Positions 26,493-35,254 of a DNA stretch of 37,807 nucleotides are shown piece by piece (within the stretch, counting starts at the first letter, position 1; each line of letters starts with the position of its first letter). The stretch is from positions 1-37,807 of the forward strand of contig NCHB01000016.1 of NCBI GenBank assembly GCA_002281755.1, given 5' to 3'. This DNA is from Sulfurovum sp. 16-42-52 (GTDB taxonomy: Bacteria; Campylobacterota; Campylobacteria; Campylobacterales; Sulfurovaceae). A program made the position numbers and the translations under genes. A model generated the notes under the pieces. That model searched no databases. It was not told the origin of the DNA and saw nothing but the letters and a program-made list of their open reading frames with translations.

Positions 26493-26957
26493 TTGATCGA
26501 ATTTCTAAACGAAAGCATTTTGTGGTGGCATTGGATTATTTTTGGCATCATTTTACTCATATTAGATATGACTTTGGCTACATTTTTCATCTTGGGACTG
26601 GGCGCAGCGGCTGTTATAGTGGGGGTCGTAGACCTTTTGGTGATGACTACGTTTACACAAGAGTTGAGTATCTGGATGATGCTTGCCATCCTCATCATCG
26701 CCGGCTGGTTTAAGTGGTTTAGACAAAAACCTCTCACCCAAAGCGGTCAATCCAACTACAGACTTGACACACTTGGCACTGTCACCGAAACCATAGAACC
26801 ACACAGCAGAGGCAAAGTCACCTTCGATACGCCCGTACTTGGCAACACAACATGGCACGCCACTTCAAAAATAGCTTTAGAGGCGAACACCCGTGTTCAA
26901 ATCGTACAGATAAACGGTCAGCTCATAGAAGTTGAACCGCACCATACCACAGTATAA
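26493..26957 (+). CDS. NfeD-like membrane protein
   Basis: A 154-aa protein with a short N-terminus, two or three membrane helices (about residues 14-37, 40-52 and 58-74) and a C-terminal OB fold (about 88-148, GTVTETIEPHSRGKV). This is the short NfeD class that pairs with SPFH proteins in membrane microdomains. The start is TTG 26493, five bases after AAGGAG. The SPFH partner gene follows after 10 bp, confirming the pair. Confidence 0.88.
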   Translation: MIEFLNESILWWHWIIFGIILLILDMTLATFFILGLGAAAVIVGVVDLLVMTTFTQELSIWMMLAILIIAGWFKWFRQKPLTQSGQSNYRLDTLGTVTETIEPHSRGKVTFDTPVLGNTTWHATSKIALEANTRVQIVQINGQLIEVEPHHTTV

Positions 26958-26967
26958 AGGAACACCC

Positions 26968-27825
26968 ATGGAAGCATTTTCTATCGTTATTATCTTATTT
27001 GTAGCCTTGCTCGTTACACTCTACAAAGGCATCAACATTGTCCCTCAAGGCGAAGAGTGGGTCGTGGAGCGTTTGGGCAAATTTTCCCGCACACTTACTC
27101 CTGGGCTTAACATCATCGTGCCTTACATCGAGTCTGTTCGTCAGCGCATCACCACAAGAGATATCATCTTAGAAATACCTCAGCAAGAGGTCATCACGCG
27201 AGATAATGCCGTCATCTTGACCAATGCCGTCACCTTCATACGCGTCACTAGCCCCAAAGATGCACTCTATGGCATCGAGGACTTTAGACTGGCAATCCAG
27301 CAACTGGTCATGACAACCTTGCGTTCCATTTTGGGAGAGTTGACACTAGATGAAGCACTTTCTAACCGTGACCAGATCAAAAGCAAACTCAAAAGTGAGA
27401 TAGTCGATGATGTAGCAGACTGGGGCGTGACCGTGAAATCTGTCGAGATACAAGACATCGCACCCAGCAAATCAATGCAAGCCTCCATGGAGAGACAAGC
27501 CGCGGCTGAGCGAGAAAGAAGAGCCATCGAAACCACCGCCGAGGGAAACAAAAACGCTGCCATCTTAGAAGCCGACGGTAAACTAGAAGCCGCCAAAAGA
27601 GAAGCACAAGCCCAAATCGCCCTTGCCAACGCCTCAGCCGAAGCCATCCGCATGATAAGCGAAAACATCAAAGACCAAGAACTCCCTGCCATGTTCTTGC
27701 TCGGTGACCGCTACATCACCTCACTCGAACAAATCAGCAAAAGCGACAACTCCAAATTTGTCATCTACCCTGCGGATTTACAAGGCGCTATTAAAGGTAT
27801 GTTGGGGAATGTGTTCAAGAAGTAG
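26968..27825 (+). CDS. SPFH/band-7 (stomatin-like, QmcA type) protein
   Basis: A 285-aa protein with an N-terminal membrane anchor (residues 3-20), a band-7 domain (VPQGEEWVVERLGKFSRTL, then PYIESVRQRITTRD) and a long Ala/Glu-rich coiled coil (about 175-240). It forms oligomeric rings that organise membrane proteins and often modulate proteases such as FtsH. The start is ATG 26968 with AAAGGA upstream, 10 bp after nfeD. Confidence 0.92.
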   Translation: MEAFSIVIILFVALLVTLYKGINIVPQGEEWVVERLGKFSRTLTPGLNIIVPYIESVRQRITTRDIILEIPQQEVITRDNAVILTNAVTFIRVTSPKDALYGIEDFRLAIQQLVMTTLRSILGELTLDEALSNRDQIKSKLKSEIVDDVADWGVTVKSVEIQDIAPSKSMQASMERQAAAERERRAIETTAEGNKNAAILEADGKLEAAKREAQAQIALANASAEAIRMISENIKDQELPAMFLLGDRYITSLEQISKSDNSKFVIYPADLQGAIKGMLGNVFKK

Positions 27826-27892
27826 GGTTGCAGATATTTACCTTCAGTTTGCATGACAGAGTTATACTAAATTAAAAAAGGATGTACCTTAC

Positions 27893-28720
27893 ATGGAACA
27901 ATTTAAAACCTATGCACTGATGATAGGACTGACACTGATATTTATCTGGTTTGGTGGGATGATAGGTGGGCAGAGTGGTATGCTTATTGCTTTTTTGGTG
28001 GCGGCGGGGATGAACTTTTATGCGTATTATTATAGTGATACACAGGTGCTCAAACACTACCATGCTTTGCCTGTTGAGCGCGACCATGCCACAGGACTCT
28101 ATGAGATAGTAGAAAGACTGACGCAGCGTGCCGATCTGCCGATGCCGGCACTTTACATCATCCCTGAAGCACAGCCCAATGCCTTTGCCACGGGGCGTGA
28201 CTATGAGCATGCTGCCGTTGCAGTCACTGAAGGGTTGCTGGACTTAATGAGTGAAGAGGAAGTGGAAGCGGTCATTGCCCATGAGTTAAGCCACATCAAA
28301 CACTATGATATGCTCATCGGTACAGTCACAGCGACCATCGCAGGTGCCATCGCGATGCTGGCAAATTTTGGTATGTTTTTTGGTGGAGACAAAGACCGTC
28401 CCAATCCTGTTGTGATGATAGTGCTGATGATACTCATGCCTTTGGCAGCGACCATCATACAAATGACCGTGAGCCGTAACCGTGAGTTTATGGCAGATGA
28501 AGGCTCAGCGCGTATGACAGGGCATCCTGAGTGGTTACAAAGTGCGCTCAGTAAACTGGACAGTTACGCAAGAGGTACGGTGATGCACGATGCAGACCCT
28601 CAGACAGCCCATATGTTCATCATCAACCCGTTCTCAGGGCAAAACCTATCTTTGCAACAGCTTTTTAGCACCCACCCCAGCACAGAACAACGCATCGCCA
28701 GACTCGAAGCGCTCAAATAA
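27893..28720 (+). CDS. htpX: HtpX-like zinc metalloprotease (M48)
   Basis: A 275-aa integral membrane protease for quality control of misfolded membrane proteins. Zinc ligands are H130 and H134 in HELSH, with a downstream Glu in [15 protein letters not shown]. Two N-terminal helices and two around residues 148-190 fit HtpX. It may act alongside the adjacent NfeD/SPFH pair, but a separate TATACT-like box in the 67-bp gap allows independent expression. Confidence 0.93.
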   Translation: MEQFKTYALMIGLTLIFIWFGGMIGGQSGMLIAFLVAAGMNFYAYYYSDTQVLKHYHALPVERDHATGLYEIVERLTQRADLPMPALYIIPEAQPNAFATGRDYEHAAVAVTEGLLDLMSEEEVEAVIAHELSHIKHYDMLIGTVTATIAGAIAMLANFGMFFGGDKDRPNPVVMIVLMILMPLAATIIQMTVSRNREFMADEGSARMTGHPEWLQSALSKLDSYARGTVMHDADPQTAHMFIINPFSGQNLSLQQLFSTHPSTEQRIARLEALK

Positions 28721-28729
28721 AATCTGTGC

Positions 28730-28735
28730 TATAAT
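28730..28735 (+). promoter_or_regulatory. -10 box ahead of rnr
   Basis: TATAAT with an upstream TG (TGTGCTATAAT). The predicted start of transcription is about 28742, which coincides with an ATG at 28743 opening a 21-codon frame. Confidence 0.5.
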
Positions 28736-28742
28736 GCACCTT

Positions 28743-28808
28743 ATGAAAAATCACCCACAAATTTCCGTCTCAGCACTTGTTTTAACCCTCTTTATGGGGG
28801 CTATCTAA
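28743..28808 (+). CDS. 21-residue upstream ORF before rnr
   Basis: A small frame, MKNHPQISVSALVLTLFMGA plus I, ends in TAA directly joined to the rnr ATG (28809). It begins at the predicted transcription start, so it could be translated from a leaderless transcript and couple to rnr. It has a short hydrophobic core with no known homologue that I recognise. Whether it is made is unknown. Confidence 0.35.
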   Translation: MKNHPQISVSALVLTLFMGAI

Positions 28809-30779
28809 ATGTCCCCATTTGCCATACAGTTACTGAATGGATGCCTACCCAGTGACATCGAACAAGAAGATAGCAACCACTTTCAAGCACTGCAACAACA
28901 AGGGGCACTTGAAGAAGTAAACGGGCTTTGGAAGCTGGGAAGTCTGTACCGTGTAGGGACACTTTACCTCGGCAAAGACGGCAAAGGCTACATCGAGGCG
29001 GAGCAAAAAGAACAGAAAGATTTGCTCGTTGAACCTGACCATCTGGCAGATGCCAGACAGGGAGATACGGTGGTTGCCAAACGCATCATCGCCAAACGCG
29101 GACGCGCCAGTGGAAAAGTAGTTCGTGTCATCACCAAAGCCCATCTTTTCATCATCGCCTACACACACAGAGATGAACAAGGCAATTTCTCTACCAAAAA
29201 CATCCGTACGGGTGAATACACCAACGCTGTGATGGAAGGCATGGATCTCAAAGCATTTAAACTCGGTACGGTACTGAAAGTCGATATAGACAACGACAAA
29301 GTCCTCGAAGTCATGGGGATACTGGATGACCCTAAAGTAGATGAAAAAATCTCTCTTGCTCTGTATGAGCGTGAAGATGCCTTTCCAGAACAGTGTCTCA
29401 AAGATGCGCTGGAAGTAGAGTCTGAAGTGACCAAAAGTGAACACCCTAACCGTACCGACCTCACCCATCTGGACTTTTGTACCATCGACCCTGTGACCGC
29501 AAAAGATTTTGATGATGCGATTTATTTTGATATGGCAAGCTATACACTCTATGTTGCCATCGCCGATGTAAGTCACTATGTGCCCTTTTTCACCCCCATA
29601 GACAAAGAGGCGAAAAAGCGCGGATTTACGACCTACTTCCCACACAAGTCGTTTCCGATGCTGCCACGCGAACTGAGCGAAAACATCTGTTCACTCAAAC
29701 CCAATGTCGACAGGCTTGCCTTCGTAGCCAAAATCGTTTTGGACAAAAATACACTCAAGCCGCTTGAAGAGACATTTTTTGAAGCCGTCATCCACTCCAA
29801 ATACCGCTTCAACTATGATACCATCGATACCATCATAGACACAAACGGCAAAGAGAGCACCGGTATCGTTGCCCAAATCCTCACATGGCTGCTTCCACTG
29901 CAAAAAATCACCGCCAGACTGCATCATGAACGACTCAAAAACGGCTTTGACTTCAGATCTGAAGAGACCAAACTCAGCATCGATGCGAACCATCTGCTTC
30001 TGGGCACACAGATAGAGACAGGCACACCCTCACACTCGCTCATCGAAGAGTGTATGCTGCTCGCCAACCAAGCTGCAGCCAAACGTTTTACAGGAGAGGG
30101 TGACAGCATTTTTCGTATCCACGAACCGCCGCAGCTTGCCAAAATGGAAGCCTTACTAACTGAACTTGCCACCATCGGAATCTACGTCGAAGAGTATGAA
30201 GATAGCCCTTCACTCATTCGTGCCATACAAAAAGAAGCCATCAAGCTTAACCTCGCCTCTGAAGTGGATGCGATGATTATCAAGTCTTTACGTAGAGCTT
30301 CATATGCCGCTACCAATGTAGGCCACTTCGGGCTTGGCTTTAGTCACTACAGCCACTTCACCTCTCCCATTCGTAGATACTCCGACCTCATCTTGCACCG
30401 TCTCATCAAAACGCAACTGCGCCAAGAGGAAGAAGAAGCGGGTTATCTGCTACGAAACATCGAACCCCTTTGTGCAAGAGTCTCTGAGCTTGAACGCGAA
30501 GCGACCAAAGCCGAGTGGGATTTTAGAGACCGCAAGTTTGCACGCTGGGCAGCAGAGCATTTGGGTGACATCTTTGAAGCAGAGATCATCGAAGCAGGCG
30601 AGAGTGCCAAAGCAGTCCTCAAAGGAGAGATCAAAGGTGTTACGGTAACGCTTATGGGTAAAGATGTGATGCTGTTTGACCACATCAAAGTAAAGCTCAC
30701 CGAAGCCAACATCCCTCAGGCTCTCATTTTGGCTGAACTGGTTGAGAAGCTGAGTAAAGATATTACGGAGCTTGTCTGA
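28809..30779 (+). CDS. rnr: Ribonuclease R (RNB family exoribonuclease)
   Basis: A 656-aa processive 3'-5' exoribonuclease. The RNB catalytic centre is FCTIDPVTAKDFDDAIYF with the Mg2+-binding Asp cluster, followed by HYVPFFTP, FPMLPRELSENICSL and SHYSHFTSPIRRYSDL. The C-terminal S1-like part is short (about residues 590-656), as in Helicobacter RNase R. The stop shares one base with holA (TGATG), so the two are translationally coupled. Confidence 0.93.
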   Translation: MSPFAIQLLNGCLPSDIEQEDSNHFQALQQQGALEEVNGLWKLGSLYRVGTLYLGKDGKGYIEAEQKEQKDLLVEPDHLADARQGDTVVAKRIIAKRGRASGKVVRVITKAHLFIIAYTHRDEQGNFSTKNIRTGEYTNAVMEGMDLKAFKLGTVLKVDIDNDKVLEVMGILDDPKVDEKISLALYEREDAFPEQCLKDALEVESEVTKSEHPNRTDLTHLDFCTIDPVTAKDFDDAIYFDMASYTLYVAIADVSHYVPFFTPIDKEAKKRGFTTYFPHKSFPMLPRELSENICSLKPNVDRLAFVAKIVLDKNTLKPLEETFFEAVIHSKYRFNYDTIDTIIDTNGKESTGIVAQILTWLLPLQKITARLHHERLKNGFDFRSEETKLSIDANHLLLGTQIETGTPSHSLIEECMLLANQAAAKRFTGEGDSIFRIHEPPQLAKMEALLTELATIGIYVEEYEDSPSLIRAIQKEAIKLNLASEVDAMIIKSLRRASYAATNVGHFGLGFSHYSHFTSPIRRYSDLILHRLIKTQLRQEEEEAGYLLRNIEPLCARVSELEREATKAEWDFRDRKFARWAAEHLGDIFEAEIIEAGESAKAVLKGEIKGVTVTLMGKDVMLFDHIKVKLTEANIPQALILAELVEKLSKDITELV

Positions 30780-31756
30780 TGGACCAAAGAGAGTTTGACC
30801 AAAAGCTCAAACAGGCACTTCCAAAAGCAGTGTTATTGTACGGTGAAAACGACTATCTTTTTGACTTTTATCTTAACTTCTATAGAGATAAAACCGATGC
30901 CAAAGAGAGTATGCTCACGCTTTATTTTGATGAGTGGAATTTTGATCAGGCAAAAGGTTTTCTCTCACAAACCTCACTCTTTGGTGGCACCAATCTGCTT
31001 GTGACTAAACATGACAAAAAAATACCCAAGAAAGAGCTCGACTACCTCATCGGGCTTGCTAACAAAAACCCTGACAACTACTTTTTGTACCTCTACCACG
31101 GTTCAGCCAATGATGCCAAAAGCATGCAAACTTCATTTGCCGATAAAAATGGCGGCGTTTGGGTGCGGTTTTTTGAGCCAAACCCTGCTGAGAGCATTGC
31201 TGCATTGCAGCAAAAAGCACAAAACATACGGCTAGACATAGACCACTATGCCCTCCAACATCTCATGATGATACTGAATAACAATCTGGCATTGTGCATG
31301 AACGAACTGGACAAGTTGGCGATTTTAGAGATGAAAGTGACTAGCAAAGACATTGACAGACTGGTCTACTCCACTTCTCCTTTGGCAACGGAGCAGTTGC
31401 TGATTGACCTGTTTAACAAAAAACCTATCACAACAACTATCAGTAAACTGCTTGATTTGGGAGAAGATGAAGCTTCACTGCTTCGCGCTACACAGTATTT
31501 TGTGACTCAGATTTTTCTTTTTCATGCCTACATTAAACTGCACGGGCATGTCGATTCTGCGGCGATCCTGGGCTATAAATTGCCAAAACCCATAGAAGAT
31601 CAAAAAGCACAGCTGGCATTGCGTGTCAAATCTGCCTCACTGCTCAAAATCTTTGAACATCTACTGGAGAGTGAAATCGGTCTCAAAAAAGCTTCCTCTG
31701 TACAAAAAGAAGTGTTGCTGTATGGGATATTTATAAAATTGCAAAGTTATTTGTAG
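30779..31756 (+). CDS. holA: DNA polymerase III subunit delta
   Basis: A 325-aa clamp-loader wrench subunit. Recognition rests on the N-terminal LLYGENDYLFDFY, the central ALCMNELDKLAIL with its spaced acidic/Leu pattern, and a helical C-terminal collar. The rnr-holA pairing is common in Campylobacterota. Together with holB in this window it gives both non-ATPase clamp-loader subunits. The C-terminal end runs to a hairpin at 31775-31804. Confidence 0.88.
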   Translation: MDQREFDQKLKQALPKAVLLYGENDYLFDFYLNFYRDKTDAKESMLTLYFDEWNFDQAKGFLSQTSLFGGTNLLVTKHDKKIPKKELDYLIGLANKNPDNYFLYLYHGSANDAKSMQTSFADKNGGVWVRFFEPNPAESIAALQQKAQNIRLDIDHYALQHLMMILNNNLALCMNELDKLAILEMKVTSKDIDRLVYSTSPLATEQLLIDLFNKKPITTTISKLLDLGEDEASLLRATQYFVTQIFLFHAYIKLHGHVDSAAILGYKLPKPIEDQKAQLALRVKSASLLKIFEHLLESEIGLKKASSVQKEVLLYGIFIKLQSYL

Positions 31757-31774
31757 AAAGGTGAAGAAAGATAG

Positions 31775-31804
31775 CTGAACCCACCCGCTATGTGGTGAGT
31801 TCAG
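31775..31804. terminator. Terminator-like hairpin between holA and the flavoprotein gene
   Basis: Arms CTGAACCCACC (31775-31785) and GGTGAGTTCAG (31794-31804) pair at 10 of 11 positions with an 8-nt loop, in the 62-bp convergent gap. No T-run follows, so termination efficiency is uncertain. Confidence 0.55.
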
Positions 31805-31818
31805 AGTGACACAGAGGA

Positions 31819-33183
31819 CTAGGCGAACATCTCTCTCATGACACCTTTAAACCACTCTCTCGTGGCTTTGGCTGTACCGGCAGATCTAAATTTGCCATTA
31901 CCGTCTTTTGGCTTAGGCACGCTCGCTACACTTCCCATAGTATTGTTTGGCCCGAGGATAAATTCATGGGTTACCATAATCGCTTCTTCAGGTTTTCCGC
32001 CTACCATTGAGTAACATACGTTTGCCGCATTTGCAGGAAGTCCTGCTGCTGGGTCATTGGCTTTGCCGTTCATCTGATCGACGATTTGTCTTGCTGCTCT
32101 ATGTGCGCACCAGATTGCTGTTTGACCACTTGGTGGAATACCGTGAGTTACCGCATCCCCGATAACATAAATGTTTTTATCTGTAGCCGATCTGAAACTG
32201 ACGCCATCCATGATCGCATACCCTGCACCATTGGTTTTAATGCCTGCCATTTCGATAACTGGAGAACATTTGTTGTTAGGCATAAAGTTACACACTTCAT
32301 ACTTTTCAGTCTTTACAACACCTTTTGTATCATCAATATTTGCATATTCTATATAGGTGATTGTTTTGGCTTTTGGGTCTATGTCGGTTACTTCAGTTGT
32401 GCCTTTGTACTCGATGATATCTGGGAAAAGATCTGCCCATGACTCTTTAAATGCTGCAGCTTTGGCAAATGCGCCGTCTTTGTTGTCAAGAACGATGACT
32501 TTTCCTTTAATGCCTTCATTTTTCATATAGTTTGCTACCATAGAGGTTCGCTCATACGGTGCAGGAGGACATCTGAATTTTCCTTTTGCCGGAGGCACGA
32601 TGATGATATTGCCATCATCCATATCTTCAAGTTGTCTTTTAAGGGCAATATGTTCATTGCCAGGAATCAAACCAGCCGGACAAGCCTGTGAAACCTCTGC
32701 AATTTTTTCTTTGGACCATTTTGGAAATTGCCCTGCATAATCATACGCGATACCCGGAGAAAGCACAAGAATATCGTATGACATACTCCCTTCAGTGGTT
32801 GTGACCGTTTTAGCTGCTTTATCGATAGCCGTTACGGTTGCATTGACAAAGCTGTAACCGTGTGCTGCTGAAGGCTGATAATAATCTCCCACAAAATTAT
32901 CTAAAGCCACATTGTCAAGTCCGCCCAAAAGTGTGTTACTAAATGGACAAGCCATAAAAACATTGTTTTTCTCGATTACTGTTACTTCAAGACTTTTATC
33001 AAGTTTTTTGAGTGCTTTGGCAATCGTAAGTCCGCCAAATCCGCCACCTATGACGACAACTGATTTACCGTTAGTTTTTTTAACGGCTTCAGCTTTTTCG
33101 CTTGCCATTGCCACGCCAGGCATAGCTGCTGTGACTGCTGCAATGCCTGCTAGCTTGAATGTGTCTCTTCTGTTCATAGCCAT
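31819..33183 (-). CDS. Flavocytochrome-c sulfide dehydrogenase-type flavoprotein
   Basis: A 454-aa periplasmic FAD protein like FccB/SoxF. A Tat signal (NRRDTFKLAG, then a hydrophobic stretch to ASA/ASE around residue 28) is followed by the Rossmann motif VVVIGGGFGG (43-52) and a second FAD motif YVIGDAVTHG. Cysteines C79, C169, C205 (RCPPAPYER), C298 and C306 are available for the redox-active disulfide, C205 with C298 or C306 being the likely pair. A C-terminal FCSD-type flavin-binding domain completes it. It should oxidise sulfide or a related sulfur species. No cytochrome c subunit gene is adjacent; a Rieske gene is. AGGAG lies eight bases before the ATG. Confidence 0.85.
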   Translation of the reverse strand: MAMNRRDTFKLAGIAAVTAAMPGVAMASEKAEAVKKTNGKSVVVIGGGFGGLTIAKALKKLDKSLEVTVIEKNNVFMACPFSNTLLGGLDNVALDNFVGDYYQPSAAHGYSFVNATVTAIDKAAKTVTTTEGSMSYDILVLSPGIAYDYAGQFPKWSKEKIAEVSQACPAGLIPGNEHIALKRQLEDMDDGNIIIVPPAKGKFRCPPAPYERTSMVANYMKNEGIKGKVIVLDNKDGAFAKAAAFKESWADLFPDIIEYKGTTEVTDIDPKAKTITYIEYANIDDTKGVVKTEKYEVCNFMPNNKCSPVIEMAGIKTNGAGYAIMDGVSFRSATDKNIYVIGDAVTHGIPPSGQTAIWCAHRAARQIVDQMNGKANDPAAGLPANAANVCYSMVGGKPEEAIMVTHEFILGPNNTMGSVASVPKPKDGNGKFRSAGTAKATREWFKGVMREMFA

Positions 33184-33204
33184 AATGTATCTCCTGTTTA
33201 AAAT

Positions 33205-33233
33205 ATTGTTAATGTCTTTATATTACTAAAGCA
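33205..33233 (-). promoter_or_regulatory. Shared upstream motif, flavoprotein copy
   Basis: The plus strand reads ATTGTTAATGTCTTTATATT, then ACT, then AAAGCA, ending 22 bp before the flavoprotein start codon. The same sequence, except for the three-base spacer, precedes the porin gene. On the minus strand it contains TATAAAG, a possible -10 box. Confidence 0.6.
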
Positions 33234-33322
33234 TATCAATTATGCCATATTTTTCTAATCTTTTCAAAACTAGAAGGGGAATATGGGGTTTAATGGTTGT
33301 GTGTAACCAAATGGTACAAAGC

Positions 33323-33371
33323 AAAAAAAATAAGTTAACGATAAGATATGATACTGTTCATCATATCTTAT
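33323..33371 (-). terminator. Intrinsic terminator after the Rieske gene
   Basis: A perfect 12-bp stem ATAAGATATGAT (33341-33352) / ATCATATCTTAT (33360-33371) with a 7-nt loop lies 11 bp past the Rieske stop. On the minus strand it is followed, ten bases later, by eight T residues (33330-33323). It would separate the Rieske and flavoprotein transcripts. Confidence 0.65.
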
Positions 33372-33381
33372 ACATGTGTGC

Positions 33382-34107
33382 TTACGACTGTATAATTTCT
33401 GCGGTGAAGTTTTTTAGTGGTTGCACTTTTGTCTCTGTTTTGACCAACTCTTTTGCACCGTTTCTTCCGTAAACTTCTTTGAGCTCTTTTTTGAATGCAT
33501 CAAAAAAGTCCTGAAATTTGACTGGACCCAGTACACCGACTGCCCAAAGGGTATCTTCTGCATCGATCTCTAAAACGATGGATGCCAACCCTTGACTTGC
33601 CGGTCCGCCTACCACTTTTCCACCCTGCTTTGGCTCAAAAGCCGAAAGGTGTGAGGTACAGACAAATACACCGCCCTTATCATAAGCTAATGTTTTGCCT
33701 TTTTCTCCTACGTACTGAAACATGGACATTGAAGCCTGCGGATAGGTGAGCTGATGAGGGCAGATAGCACTGTAGGCGACGATTGTTCCTTTTGCGCCTA
33801 CACCGCCCTTGTAAACATACTCCGTACCGTCTTCAGCTTTGAGTTTAACCTCTTTTTGGGTTGGAGTCGCAAGATTGACTGCAAGTGCGGGTGTTCCCGC
33901 ATACGGGTAGAAAAAGATATAATTTTCTTCTTGTGCCAATGCAGCCGCTTTCATCGGGTTGCCCTGCGCATCTTTGAGTTGTACTTTTTCAAATGTCTGA
34001 AACAAGCTCCCGTCTTCTGCATACAGCTTTTGTGTAATGAGAGATGGAGCAACCGCCACTGCCATGGCTGATGTAGCCGATAAACGTAAAAAATTTCTTC
34101 TTTGCAT
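33382..34107 (-). CDS. Tat-exported Rieske 2Fe-2S protein
   Basis: A 241-aa periplasmic or membrane-tethered electron carrier. A Tat signal QRRNFLRLS starts at residue 2. The Rieske cluster ligands are C116-x-H118 (ICPHQ) and C150-x2-H153 (VCTSHLSAF), about 31 residues apart. The two extra disulfide cysteines of bc1-type Rieske proteins are missing, so it is not the bc1 subunit. AAGGG lies nine bases before the ATG at 34107; further upstream in-frame codons look spurious. It lies between the porin and sulfide-dehydrogenase-type genes, which suggests an electron-transfer role in sulfur oxidation (inference). Confidence 0.85.
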   Translation of the reverse strand: MQRRNFLRLSATSAMAVAVAPSLITQKLYAEDGSLFQTFEKVQLKDAQGNPMKAAALAQEENYIFFYPYAGTPALAVNLATPTQKEVKLKAEDGTEYVYKGGVGAKGTIVAYSAICPHQLTYPQASMSMFQYVGEKGKTLAYDKGGVFVCTSHLSAFEPKQGGKVVGGPASQGLASIVLEIDAEDTLWAVGVLGPVKFQDFFDAFKKELKEVYGRNGAKELVKTETKVQPLKNFTAEIIQS

Positions 34108-34118
34108 CTGTAATTCCC

Positions 34119-34127
34119 TTGTTAATG
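34119..34127 (-). promoter_or_regulatory. Shared upstream motif, Rieske copy
   Basis: TTGTTAATG, followed by ATTTTA on the plus strand, 12 bp before the Rieske start. It matches the first nine bases of the motif found upstream of the flavoprotein and porin genes. Confidence 0.45.
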
Positions 34128-34177
34128 ATTTTAATGACGTTCGATAATACAAAAAGTGTGATTAAATTCTACCGTTT

Positions 34178-34204
34178 CTACACAAGGCGAAATACCTTAT
34201 GTAG
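34178..34204 (-). terminator. Hairpin between porin and Rieske genes
   Basis: On the minus strand CTACATAAGG and CCTTGTGTAG form a 10-bp stem (one U-G pair) with a 7-nt loop, 30 bp after the porin stop. There is no T-run, so it may be a weak terminator or an mRNA-stabilising structure. Confidence 0.4.
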
Positions 34205-34234
34205 TCAAACTAGCCCATATTTAATGCAGTGTTC

Positions 34235-35254
34235 TTAAAATGCATAAGAAGCGATTAGACGGATTGAATCAATCTCACGGCCTTTGTAAAACGGATAAGA
34301 AGCGTTTGCCGGCGTTTTAGTGTTATCTTGATCGTTGGTGAGAATGGTTGTATAAATTGCCATCAGATTCACTGGGCCCACTTTAGCCGTTGCTGAAAAA
34401 TCCAATCCATCAATGGTTTCTCCTCTGAGGTCTTGCGCATTGATGTAGGCTGCTGCTAAGCCAACACCCGCAACTGTCCCTGAACCGCCGATTTTAAAGG
34501 TATCAACACCTGGTGCAGTGAGAACACCGTCAAAATAGATAGAAGCAAGACCTGTATAGATATTGGTTTTGTCCCCTGTAGACAGGTTTGCAAAGCCGAA
34601 AAATCCATCATCCGCAGCTGAAGAATATGCAGCATACACATTCATACCCATCACATCTGTTGCAGCTTTTAGCGCCCAGATATTTGAATTGTTCAGATTA
34701 TCCGGTGTCATAGCGGCAAACTGTGCGCCAAGGGTAAACATATCCATCACTTTGGTATCGGCTTGAAGCCAAAATGCATCGATTTGACCTGTTCCTACCC
34801 CATTAAAAAGTGTTACACCCTCTTCTAAATAATAATACCAAGCCTGCAGTGTTGTATTTTCAACAGATTTATTGGTACCGCCTAGAAAAAACAAGTTAGC
34901 GCCGTCACGTCCTGTAAAATCATCCATATTGACCGTACGTCCCGGGCTGCCTGCCAAAAGACCACCACCTTCAAAAGCACCACCGCCATGGCCGTTGTGT
35001 CTTGTGACATATCCTGCAAGCAGTGCAGTTTGAGGCAAGTCCGTATTACTTAAGGTCAAGGCTTCAAAAGTATTATAGGCTAGGTTCCATTTTTCAGTAT
35101 TGAGAAGCGGTGTATCGAGTTCCATACGCCCTATTTTGGCTATTGTATTGCCAAACGTGCCTTCTATCCATATCTGACTCAGGTTTGCTTCTTCATCAAG
35201 ACGACTGTCAAAATCAGGTGTAAACCCTGTACTCCCATACGGTGCATTGATCAT
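34235..35254 (-). CDS. Outer-membrane porin, C-terminal part (frameshifted gene)
   Basis: The larger part (339 aa) of a 16- to 18-strand beta-barrel porin of the kind found in Campylobacterota. It has alternating hydrophobic strands, Gly/Asn-rich loops and a terminal aromatic (IRLIASYAF), the signal for BAM-dependent insertion. It lacks a signal peptide because the first 120 codons are in another frame (35251-35622). Adding one T to a T5 tract (35264-35268) rejoins the frames as VFFNDNMINAPYG. Its own ATG (35254) overlaps the upstream stop as ATGA but has no Shine-Dalgarno. The substrate of the pore is unknown. Confidence 0.85.
   Translation of the reverse strand: MINAPYGSTGFTPDFDSRLDEEANLSQIWIEGTFGNTIAKIGRMELDTPLLNTEKWNLAYNTFEALTLSNTDLPQTALLAGYVTRHNGHGGGAFEGGGLLAGSPGRTVNMDDFTGRDGANLFFLGGTNKSVENTTLQAWYYYLEEGVTLFNGVGTGQIDAFWLQADTKVMDMFTLGAQFAAMTPDNLNNSNIWALKAATDVMGMNVYAAYSSAADDGFFGFANLSTGDKTNIYTGLASIYFDGVLTAPGVDTFKIGGSGTVAGVGLAAAYINAQDLRGETIDGLDFSATAKVGPVNLMAIYTTILTNDQDNTKTPANASYPFYKGREIDSIRLIASYAF

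Noticed and set aside
28845-29645. Long minus-strand open frame inside rnr
   Set aside because: It is fully antisense to a well-conserved catalytic enzyme, has no recognisable domain and is explained by the codon use of rnr.
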